A DNA stretch of 19,989 nucleotides from Thermoanaerobacterales bacterium. Its GTDB lineage: Bacteria; Bacillota; Thermosediminibacteria; Thermosediminibacterales; Tepidanaerobacteraceae. The notes beneath the pieces are model-generated. The model was not told the DNA's origin, made no database searches, and saw only the letters and a program-made list of their open reading frames with translations. Positions 1-6,021 of the stretch are shown one piece after another. Location of the stretch: the NCBI GenBank assembly GCA_012839145.1, contig DUNY01000093.1, positions 1-19,989 of the forward strand, given 5' to 3'. The stretch's first letter is position 1. Every line of letters begins with the position of its first letter. The position numbers and the translations under genes were made by a program.

Positions 1-79
1 AACCCACGAAATTCCCTACCAGAATGAGTATTGCAACTATGACCGTGATTACGATAGGATCTCTAAATGAAAGCTTCAT
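1..79 (-). CDS. Partial membrane protein, N-terminus only (cut by window edge)
   Basis: An ATG at 79-77 overlaps the stop codon of the upstream DUF3100 gene (TAATG arrangement), so the two are probably translationally coupled. The frame stays open to the window edge, giving 26 residues. It begins MKLSFRDPIVITVIVAILIL and continues with a second hydrophobic stretch, which looks like the first transmembrane helix of an integral membrane protein. It is the fourth gene of the ilvA-M20-DUF3100 operon and may be a partner of the DUF3100 protein, for example a second half of a transporter; that is inference from position. The family cannot be told from so short a piece. Confidence 0.6.
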   Translation of the reverse strand, partial: MKLSFRDPIVITVIVAILILVGNFVG

Positions 80-873
80 TATTTTACAGCCTCCTCCATA
101 CGGTTACCCATTATCCGCCTGTACATCCATTCACAAATGGGTAAGGCTATGAAAATTGACATGTAAACTCCGTCGGCGCCGGAGGCCAAGTTACTGGCGG
201 CACCTAGGGCGGTAATCTCTTCCGCTATGGTTGGAAAGATTTCAGTCAGTGCACCGACGGCAGCACTCATCATACTGGCACTTCCTACCCCGCTTGCCAT
301 TGCCAGTGCGTAGGGATGTAACGGTAGAGACGTGGCTGCAAATCCTGCAAAAAGTCCGAAAAATATTGATCCAAACACTGTTCCTGCCATATAAACACCC
401 ATTACACCTCTGCCCTCAGCAGAGTCAAGACCGTACATATCGGAAATGATAGCAATATTAGGCTCTCTGGCAATAGAAAAGGTGGCACCAATGGCTTCTC
501 GTCTCAATCCCAGTAAAAGAGCGAAGGGTAGGCCCAGCAGCACAGTTCCCAGATTACCGAATTCCTGTAATATGAGTGCAGGACCGGATTTAATGATAAG
601 AGGCAAGGTTGGGCCGATGTTTGTCCCGTATTTTGCCATGAGAAGTAGAACTGAAACCGTAATTAAAGGTCCTGCAGCTTTCATATCCTCCATGTCTACA
701 ATCTTTAAAAACTTTGGGCCTGTCAATATTCCCAACAAAAGTGCATATAGCATAGGTAATAGCACAAGAGTCCCGGGACCCAGTTTATAACTTTTGGTTC
801 CGATAAGTTCCGCCAGCACCACAAGGACAAGAACAATGAGATGCAACTTAAGATACCGCTTTTCTTCCGGCAT
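79..873 (-). CDS. DUF3100 family integral membrane protein
   Basis: This 264-residue, very hydrophobic protein has about eight predicted membrane segments and matches, by eye, the DUF3100 family of putative transporters (features such as SIAREPNIAIISDMYG, GVGSASMMSAAVGAL and a C-terminal GADGVYMSIFIALPICEW). The ATG is well supported: AAAGGAGG lies 9 nt upstream, and the stop of the M20 amidohydrolase is 27 nt before it. The function of the family is not established. Repeated linkage with amidohydrolases, as here, suggests import of the hydrolase substrate or export of its product. The next gene starts inside its stop codon, so a two-protein membrane system is possible. Family call fairly sure, transport role inferred. 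Confidence 0.75.
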   Translation of the reverse strand: MPEEKRYLKLHLIVLVLVVLAELIGTKSYKLGPGTLVLLPMLYALLLGILTGPKFLKIVDMEDMKAAGPLITVSVLLLMAKYGTNIGPTLPLIIKSGPALILQEFGNLGTVLLGLPFALLLGLRREAIGATFSIAREPNIAIISDMYGLDSAEGRGVMGVYMAGTVFGSIFFGLFAGFAATSLPLHPYALAMASGVGSASMMSAAVGALTEIFPTIAEEITALGAASNLASGADGVYMSIFIALPICEWMYRRIMGNRMEEAVK

Positions 874-900
874 TTATTATATCCTCCTTTGTTGTATCTG

Positions 901-2208
901 TTACTTTATAAGCTCATCCCAAAATTTGAGATAACTGTCTTTGCTGAAACTTGGTTTAAACTTTGATTTAATTTCTTTGGCTAATCTCCCATCATCGAAC
1001 AAAAGATCTACTACTGTTAAAGCCATAGCTTTAGCGGGAATTATATATACCATCTCTGGATCTGATATTTTAAAATCCTTGCTGTGGGCATTGCCCAAAA
1101 AGCCGCCTACCGTAGGGTGGAGCATGGGCATTATAAGGCTTATGTCCCCGGCATCTGTAGACCCGGTCAAGTCAACCCCTTCAATAACATTTTCCTTCCC
1201 TATAAATTTTTGGATGTTTTTTGCAAACAAATAATTCATATCCAGGCTTTGATTCAAGGGCAAATATCCGGGAATTTCATTTATTTCAATTTTTGCTCCT
1301 ACAGCATAGGCACCGGCTTTTAAAGCCCTGTTTACTTTTTTGTTGGCATTTACAACGGCATCTATAGTTTTCCCCCGAACATAGGTCTCCACTCTCACAT
1401 CGGCAGGAACAATATTTACCAGTTCTCCACCCTTTGTTATTATAGGATGCACCTTGACCTGGTCTTCATCTCTGAAGGTCTCTCTTTGTACATGTATAGC
1501 TATAAGCCCAAGCATAGCCGCATTTAATGCGTTTATGCCTTCATGGGGAGCGGCTCCGGAATGAGCTTCCTTGCCTATATATCTTACGGTTTTCCCTATA
1601 AAACCGGTACTTCCGCCGGATATAAACGCTTTTCTTTCACCTACACCTGCATGGGAATGAACCATCATGCCCATATCTATATCATCAAAAGCACCGATTC
1701 TGATAAATTCTTGTTTACCACCGAAAAGTTTTATTTTGCCGTCATCTCTGAGTTTTTCACGGTATTCCAGTTCCACGAATTCCTCCGCTGGAACTGCCAT
1801 AAATATCACATCACCGCCCAGTTCCCCAAAAACATTAGCGACAGAAAGCCCTACAGCCACACCCAGCATAGCTGCAATCTGAGCATTGTGACCACAGGCA
1901 TGAGCAGCCCCAGTAACAGGATCAGCATATGAATGCTGAGGACTCACCACTGCATCCAGCTCTCCCATAACGGCTATTTTCACATCATGGCTTTTCCCCC
2001 TGCCCAGAGCCCTTAATCCGGTTATAGCAAGGTTTTCTTCATAGGGTAAACCCAAATTCTCAAAAACATCCTTAACCAAAGCGGAAGTTTTATTCTCCTT
2101 AAAACCAAGTTCAGGATTTTTAAAAATCTTTTCTCCTATTTCGATGATCTGCTCTCGGTTTTCGTCAATGGCTTTTGATATCCGCTGTTTCATCTGTTCC
2201 TTTTCCAC
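901..2208 (-). CDS. M20 family metallo-amidohydrolase (aminobenzoyl-glutamate / N-acyl-amino-acid hydrolase type)
   Basis: A cytoplasmic zinc-type amidohydrolase of about 435 residues, the usual length for peptidase family M20D. Numbering from the chosen start, metal-site motifs are GELDAV (Asp about 85), HACGHN (about 103-108), PAEE (general base Glu, about 140-143) and AHSGAAPHEG (His about 216). HACGHN, with Asn, is closer to aminobenzoyl-glutamate hydrolases than to the HACGHD of IAA-amino-acid hydrolases. The start is taken as GTG at 2208 because AGGAGG (2223-2218) lies 9 nt upstream. An ATG at 2238 would place that motif inside the coding region, and an ATG at 2193 lies 24 nt from it. 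It follows the threonine dehydratase closely and precedes the DUF3100 gene, so it probably cleaves an amide or peptide brought in by the latter. Exact substrate unknown. Confidence 0.85.
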   Translation of the reverse strand: MEKEQMKQRISKAIDENREQIIEIGEKIFKNPELGFKENKTSALVKDVFENLGLPYEENLAITGLRALGRGKSHDVKIAVMGELDAVVSPQHSYADPVTGAAHACGHNAQIAAMLGVAVGLSVANVFGELGGDVIFMAVPAEEFVELEYREKLRDDGKIKLFGGKQEFIRIGAFDDIDMGMMVHSHAGVGERKAFISGGSTGFIGKTVRYIGKEAHSGAAPHEGINALNAAMLGLIAIHVQRETFRDEDQVKVHPIITKGGELVNIVPADVRVETYVRGKTIDAVVNANKKVNRALKAGAYAVGAKIEINEIPGYLPLNQSLDMNYLFAKNIQKFIGKENVIEGVDLTGSTDAGDISLIMPMLHPTVGGFLGNAHSKDFKISDPEMVYIIPAKAMALTVVDLLFDDGRLAKEIKSKFKPSFSKDSYLKFWDELIK

Positions 2209-2242
2209 TTCCAGATGCCTCCTAAGCTTTCTATGCAAAACC

Positions 2243-3451
2243 TTACAGCAGTGAAAAGCTATAACCTTTTAAAGACAAAAGCCGCTTAATCTTCTCTACA
2301 TGTTCCTCATCGGCTGTTTCCAATTCTAACTCCACTTTGGCGTATCCAATGGGTATATCTCCAGTGGAGCGGTTATGGATAATAGACAGCACATTGGCAC
2401 CGGTTTCGGCCATGAGATTTAGTAAAATGCCAAGAGTTCCAGGTCTGTCCTGTATGAGTGTATCAATAAATATTTTTCTGCCGCTCTTGGCAAGGCCCTT
2501 ATCAATTATTCTCGACAACATATTTACATCAATGTTGCCGCCACTGACAAGAGCAACTATTTTTTTATTGTTGATATGCTCTAATCTATTTAGAATAGCT
2601 GCGATGGAAGCCGCTCCGGCTCCTTCGGAAATAACCTTAGCACGCTCCAGCAACAATAGTATGGCATTGGCTATTTCGTCTTCGTCAACGGTGACAATAT
2701 CATCCACATAGTGCTTTATTATTTTAAAAGTAAGTTCTCCCGGAGTTTTGACAGCAATTCCGTCGGCTATGGTAGGCATGCTATCTACACTAGTTATGTG
2801 ATTATGTGAAATGGATTGAATCATTGAAGGCATATTCTTGGTCTGAACTCCTATTATTTTAATGTCAGGTTTTATACTTTTTGCAGCCACGGCTATGCCG
2901 GATATCAAGCCGCCTCCACCGATTGGGACCGCAATAATATCAACATCCGGCAAATCTTCAAGGATTTCAATGCCAATTGTGCCTTGACCGGCGATTACTT
3001 TCAGGTCATTGAAAGGATGGACAAAAACAGCACCGGTTTTACTTTGAATTTCCCTTGCTTTTTCATAGGCTTCGTCATACACATCACCATGAAGCACAAC
3101 CTCAGCCCCGTAGCTTTTGGTGGCAGCTATCTTTGACAGAGGAGCGTGTTTGGGCATTACTATGGTGGATTTTATTTTATAAGCAGTAGCAGCCATAGCA
3201 ACACCCTGAGCGTGATTTCCGGCTGATGAGGCTATAACTCCGTTTTTCTTGTCTTTTTCCGACAAATGGGCGATCTTATTAAAAGCTCCTCTCACCTTAA
3301 AAGATCCGGTTTTCTGGAGATTCTCCGTCTTTAAGTATACGTTGTTTTCTGCCATTTCACTGAAAGTTGTATTGTGAACCAACCCGGTCTTATATGCTAT
3401 ATTCTTTAAACATCTGCGGGCTTCTTGGATATCCTTTAAGGTTATATCCAT
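2243..3451 (-). CDS. ilvA: Threonine dehydratase (threonine/serine ammonia-lyase) with C-terminal ACT domain
   Basis: PLP enzyme of fold type II that deaminates threonine to 2-oxobutanoate and ammonia, and usually also serine to pyruvate. From the chosen start it has 402 residues. The PLP lysine is K52 in GSFKVRGA, the substrate loop is SSAGNHAQG (about 76-83), the phosphate-binding loop is GGGGL (178-182), and an ACT-type regulatory domain fills about residues 325-402. This length and single ACT domain fit the TdcB/short IlvA class common in Clostridia. ATG at 3451 is chosen because AAGGTG sits 6 nt upstream; the GTG at 3460 would overlap that site. It is the first gene of the operon with the M20 hydrolase and DUF3100 protein, which favours a catabolic role over isoleucine synthesis, though both are possible. 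No ilvBCD genes are nearby. Confidence 0.9.
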   Translation of the reverse strand: MDITLKDIQEARRCLKNIAYKTGLVHNTTFSEMAENNVYLKTENLQKTGSFKVRGAFNKIAHLSEKDKKNGVIASSAGNHAQGVAMAATAYKIKSTIVMPKHAPLSKIAATKSYGAEVVLHGDVYDEAYEKAREIQSKTGAVFVHPFNDLKVIAGQGTIGIEILEDLPDVDIIAVPIGGGGLISGIAVAAKSIKPDIKIIGVQTKNMPSMIQSISHNHITSVDSMPTIADGIAVKTPGELTFKIIKHYVDDIVTVDEDEIANAILLLLERAKVISEGAGAASIAAILNRLEHINNKKIVALVSGGNIDVNMLSRIIDKGLAKSGRKIFIDTLIQDRPGTLGILLNLMAETGANVLSIIHNRSTGDIPIGYAKVELELETADEEHVEKIKRLLSLKGYSFSLL

Positions 3452-3560
3452 GAATATCACCTTCTCACTTTTCTTACTTTCAATTTAAATATAAGCCTTC
3501 TGCCTGTAGGCTGTAACTTCAATCTCAATGAAAGCGTCTTTCGGCAATCTGCTTACACAC

Positions 3561-3572
3561 ATATGATCATAT
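3561..3572. promoter_or_regulatory. 12-bp perfect palindrome in the ilvA leader
   Basis: The sequence ATATGATCATAT is a perfect palindrome between the mini-ORF region and the ilvA start. A weak promoter-like pair (ATGATA, 18 nt, TATAAC) lies just upstream on the minus strand, with its -10 at 3585-3580. The palindrome could be an operator for a promoter there. A 12-bp AT-rich palindrome can occur by chance, so this is a low-confidence call. Confidence 0.25.
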
Positions 3573-3612
3573 AGGAGTTGTTATACAAAATATCTTACGT
3601 ATATATCATTTA

Positions 3613-3657
3613 CTAAAGAGAAGTTTTTAAATCAGTAAAAAAACGATGTGGATTCAT
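3613..3657 (-). CDS. Possible 14-aa leader ORF (MNPHRFFTDLKTSL)
   Basis: The ATG overlaps the stop codon of the preceding 5-codon ORF (TGATG), so it could be translated by re-initiation. It ends TAG at 3615-3613, about 160 nt before ilvA. No independent Shine-Dalgarno sequence is visible. It is listed because it is the last link in a chain of SD-led mini-ORFs, and nothing shows that the peptide itself has a function. Confidence 0.3.
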   Translation of the reverse strand: MNPHRFFTDLKTSL

Positions 3658-3674
3658 CAGCATTGTTCAATCAT
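3657..3674 (-). CDS. Possible 5-aa leader ORF (MIEQC)
   Basis: GAGGTGG lies 7 nt before the ATG at 3674, and the ORF ends TGA after five codons. Its SD and start region is an imperfect copy of that of the 22-aa ORF upstream. The SD overlaps the stop of that ORF, which suggests coupled translation. Confidence 0.35.
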   Translation of the reverse strand: MIEQC

Positions 3675-3687
3675 CCAAAACCACCTC
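3663..3687. repeat. Imperfect 25-bp direct repeat, copy 1 (partner at 3741-3765)
   Basis: The stretch 3663-3687 and the stretch 3741-3765 share TTGTTC, AATCAT, CAAAACCACCTC/TAAAACCACCTC in the same order with only small indels. Read on the minus strand each copy is an SD (GAGGTGGTTTT) followed by an ATG-ATT start. The copies are 78 nt apart. The element therefore duplicates a translation-initiation signal, not just anonymous DNA. Confidence 0.65.
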
Positions 3688-3754
3688 ACAGTCGGACCGT
3701 AGACAAAGTCTGCCGGTTAAATTCATGTTTTTTTTTAATGTTGTTCTTAATCAT
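3686..3754 (-). CDS. Possible 22-aa leader peptide ahead of ilvA
   Basis: ATG at 3754 has GAGGTGG 4 nt upstream (in AGAGGTGGTTTTATG), and the frame runs 22 codons to TGA at 3688-3686. The peptide is basic at the start (MIKNNIKKKHEF) and ends RQTLSTVRL. The lysine codons come from a run of nine A residues, which could permit polymerase slippage. The ORF starts about 300 nt before the ilvA start in the same direction. No tandem Thr or Ile codons are present, so a classical attenuator peptide is not evident. It is followed at once by the MIEQC ORF. Confidence 0.45.
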   Translation of the reverse strand: MIKNNIKKKHEFNRQTLSTVRL

Positions 3755-3765
3755 AAAACCACCTC
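3741..3765. repeat. Imperfect 25-bp direct repeat, copy 2 (partner at 3663-3687)
   Basis: Second copy of the SD-plus-start repeat described at 3663-3687. Upstream of it on the minus strand is a further SD (AAAGGAGG, 3804-3797) followed after 11 nt by ATG-TTT-TGA (3785-3777), a two-codon ORF. An ATG-TAG start-stop pair lies just before the 22-aa ORF. Confidence 0.6.
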
Positions 3766-3880
3766 TACATGATTATTCAAAACATAGATAAAAAATCCTC
3801 CTTTATTGTAAGAATTTTTTATATAATAAATACTCTACGGCTTTCTACTATTATTATTTTGTTTAAGCCTGTTACCTAAA

Positions 3881-3909
3881 TAGACTTTTTATAAAGCTGA
3901 TGCTATCAT
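3881..3909 (+). promoter_or_regulatory. Sigma-A-type promoter of the pyrophosphatase gene
   Basis: TAGACT at 3881-3886 and TATCAT at 3904-3909 are separated by 17 nt and match the -35 (4 of 6) and -10 (5 of 6) consensus. Transcription would begin near 3916. The SD AAAGGGG (3938-3944) lies 6 nt before the ATG at 3951. The rest of the 3461-3880 gap belongs to the leader of the divergent ilvA operon. Confidence 0.6.
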
Positions 3910-3950
3910 ATTAACCAAGTGATAGATTAAATAAAAGAAAGGGGCTTGTT

Positions 3951-5570
3951 ATGGGTATTGTGTATATAATTGGTCACAAAAATCCCGACACCGATTCCAT
4001 TTGCTCGGCTATAGCTTATGCAGAGTATAAAAGGCAAGTGTCAAAAGGATGTTATTTACCCACAAGGCTGGGAGAGCCAAACAATGAAACCAAGTTTGTG
4101 TTGGATTATTTTCAGATTCCCTTACCAACACTTATAGAAAATGTATATACTCAATTATCAGATATAACCTACGACAAGCCCCTTAACATTACAAAAAACG
4201 CCCCCATTTCTCATGTCTGGGACGTTATGATGAAAAACAACATAAAGACCGTTAACGTCGTCGATGATGAAGGCAACTTTGTGGGAATAGTAACATTGGG
4301 AGACATGGCTCGGGCTAACCTTGAAATCTCTGATAATTTCAGTGAGTTTGTTGTCCCTATAGAAAATATAATAAAAACATTGAACGGCAAAGCTTTAAAT
4401 CTATCAGGCAGCTGCTTCAGCGGGGATTTAGCCGTTGCAGCTATGAAAGTGGAGGATGTAGAAAAGCGTCTTTCAAAAGACACCCTTTTGATTGTTGGAA
4501 ATCGTGAGGATGTCCAACTGACTGCCATTGAAAGAAAAGTTAATACCATTGTGACAACCGGAGATTGCCATGTTTCTGACAGGATTTTTGATTTAGCCAA
4601 AAAAAATAAAGTAAATTTGATTAAGGTTCCTTATGATACTTTCAATACAGTAAAGCTTATAAATCAGAGCATTCCCATTCACTATGTGATGAAAAGTCGG
4701 GGCTTGATAACCTTTGAGACACATGAACTGATTGATGATGTAAAAGAGGCCATGTTGAAATACAAATACAGATACTTTCCGGTTCTAGAAAAAAGAAAAC
4801 CCGTAGGTATGCTCACTCGGCGACACATCTTAGATTTTGACGGAAAGAAAGTCATTTTGGTGGACCATAATGAAAAAACTCAGTCTGTAGAAGGTTTGGA
4901 GCAAGCCCGGATATTAGAAATCATAGATCACCACAGAATCGGAAATATCGAAACAACGCTGCCTATAATTTTTATGAATAAACCTGTAGGCTGTACTTCA
5001 ACAATCATCTACAGTTTGTATAAAGAACGAGGGATTACTCCATCAAAGCACATAGCCGGTATAATGTGTGCCGCCATCCTATCTGACACTCTTATTTTTA
5101 GATCTCCTACATGTACCGCTGAAGACATAGATGCAGCTAAGGAGCTCTCTAAAATCGCCGAAATCGAACTTGACGAATTTTCAAAAGCCATGTTTGAAGC
5201 AGGTACATCATTAAAAGATAAAACGCAGCAAGATGTGTTTTATATGGACTTTAAGGAGTTTAGAGTTGGTGGACATAAGATCGGTGTAAGTCAGGTAAAT
5301 ATATACAATACTGACCTTGCACCGCTTAAGGGCAAACTTTTAAGTTTTATGGAAAACTTAAGGGTACAGGAGGGCTATGATATTCTCCTCTTAATGTTGA
5401 CAGATATAATCAACGAAGGCTCTGAATTTATCTATGTAGGCAATCACCGGGACCTTCTTTCCCGAGCCTTTGATATAGAAATTACCGGTGATAGCTTTTA
5501 TCTGCCCTATGTGGTATCACGAAAAAAACAGGTTATTCCAAAACTTATAACAGCGATATCCGCCCTGTAG
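3951..5570 (+). CDS. ppaC: Manganese-dependent inorganic pyrophosphatase with CBS-DRTGG-CBS regulatory insert
   Basis: Family II pyrophosphatase hydrolysing PPi to two phosphates in the cytoplasm. The 539 residues match the long, nucleotide-regulated CBS-PPase form, not the roughly 310-residue core form. The DHH domain starts with GHKNPDTDS (H9, D13, D15). A first CBS domain covers about 72-127, a DRTGG domain about 128-243 and a second CBS domain about 244-300. The DHH domain then resumes with VDHNE (D305), DHH (326-328) and SDT (D379). The DHHA2 domain ends with the substrate-binding SRKKQV motif about a dozen residues from the C-terminus. In studied relatives adenine nucleotides bind the CBS pair (AMP/ADP inhibit; diadenosine polyphosphates activate when DRTGG is present), so cellular energy state probably tunes this enzyme. 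It is a single gene with its own promoter. No clear strong terminator follows. Confidence 0.95.
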   Translation: MGIVYIIGHKNPDTDSICSAIAYAEYKRQVSKGCYLPTRLGEPNNETKFVLDYFQIPLPTLIENVYTQLSDITYDKPLNITKNAPISHVWDVMMKNNIKTVNVVDDEGNFVGIVTLGDMARANLEISDNFSEFVVPIENIIKTLNGKALNLSGSCFSGDLAVAAMKVEDVEKRLSKDTLLIVGNREDVQLTAIERKVNTIVTTGDCHVSDRIFDLAKKNKVNLIKVPYDTFNTVKLINQSIPIHYVMKSRGLITFETHELIDDVKEAMLKYKYRYFPVLEKRKPVGMLTRRHILDFDGKKVILVDHNEKTQSVEGLEQARILEIIDHHRIGNIETTLPIIFMNKPVGCTSTIIYSLYKERGITPSKHIAGIMCAAILSDTLIFRSPTCTAEDIDAAKELSKIAEIELDEFSKAMFEAGTSLKDKTQQDVFYMDFKEFRVGGHKIGVSQVNIYNTDLAPLKGKLLSFMENLRVQEGYDILLLMLTDIINEGSEFIYVGNHRDLLSRAFDIEITGDSFYLPYVVSRKKQVIPKLITAISAL

Positions 5571-5670
5571 TTATCGCAATTTCAAAGCTGCTTCGGATTC
5601 CTATGCGTTGCCAGCACCACTATAGATGAAAATGTCATTGTTATGAATACGACTGTTCTTAACAGAACCG

Positions 5671-5735
5671 GTCATTCTGAGCAGCAGCGAAGATTCTTGG
5701 CTTTTAGATTCTTCAGGCAAAGCCTTCAGGGTGAC
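5671..5735. repeat. REP-like imperfect palindromic element
   Basis: The element begins GTCATTCTGAGCAGCAGCGA and ends TTCAGGGTGAC; the outer ten bases of each arm pair at 8 of 10 positions. The GTCATTCTGAG...AGATTCTTC wording is like the short interspersed palindromes found in many copies in clostridial and other genomes (recognised from memory, not searched). Only one copy was seen here. The 5643-5864 reading frame crossing it is considered spurious. Apart from a weak terminator-like hairpin (5856-5880) and the alkaline phosphatase promoter, nothing else was found in 5571-6021. Confidence 0.6.
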
Positions 5736-5855
5736 AAGGAAGTAGAGTTTTCATACGGATACAGTTTTTATAAATCACACCTTAATTTTGCTTTTATCTT
5801 TCATATCAGCTGCCTTTTCTTAGTCTTCCTGGATATTTCATTTAACTCAAATACG

Positions 5856-5880
5856 GCCGTCTAGAGCACGGCATTTCTTT
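5856..5880 (+). terminator. Weak terminator-like hairpin after ppaC region
   Basis: GCCGT (5856-5860) can pair with ACGGC (5868-5872) across a 7-nt loop, followed by ATTTCTTT. The five-pair stem is short and lies about 290 nt after the ppaC stop, so it is a weak candidate. Confidence 0.3.
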
Positions 5881-5941
5881 GGCTAAAAGTATTTCTCTTC
5901 TAAAACATCCCAAAGCAAAAGCTGTTTTAAAATTTTATAAC

Positions 5942-5981
5942 TTGTTTAATAAATTGTTTAATACATGCATATGTTTAGAAT
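5942..5981 (+). promoter_or_regulatory. Alkaline phosphatase promoter with 12-bp direct repeat
   Basis: TTGTTTAATA occurs twice, at 5942 and 5954, a 12-bp period. The second TTGTTT with TAGAAT at 5976-5981 (16-nt gap) forms a possible sigma-A promoter. Transcription starting near 5988 supports the GTG start at 6022. Read on the other strand the repeats are TTAAACA units with a 5-nt gap, close to the TTAACA repeats bound by PhoP of Bacillus, which would fit phosphate-starvation control. This is an inference from resemblance. Confidence 0.4.
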
Positions 5982-6021
5982 GAAGGTTAATCCTAAAAAT
6001 AACTTAAGGAGGGTTAAGAAG

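Noticed and set aside
1543..1932. 129-codon plus-strand frame opposite the M20 gene
   Set aside because: Antisense shadow of a conserved metallohydrolase; no start signal and no recognisable domain.
3502..3524. Similarity of the ilvA leader (CCTGTAGGCTGTAACTTCAA) to a piece inside ppaC near 4983-5002
   Set aside because: Only about 13 identical bases followed by a gapped match; no evidence of duplication beyond that, so probably chance.
3461..3860. T-box or other known riboswitch upstream of ilvA
   Set aside because: No T-box antiterminator word (TGGNACCGCG type) and no terminator hairpin with T tract was found on the minus strand; the mini-ORFs are reported instead.
5643..5864. 73-codon plus-strand reading frame between ppaC and the alkaline phosphatase
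   Set aside because: It has no Shine-Dalgarno sequence and runs through the REP-like palindrome, whose translation (GHSEQQRRFLAFRFFRQ) is a typical false peptide.
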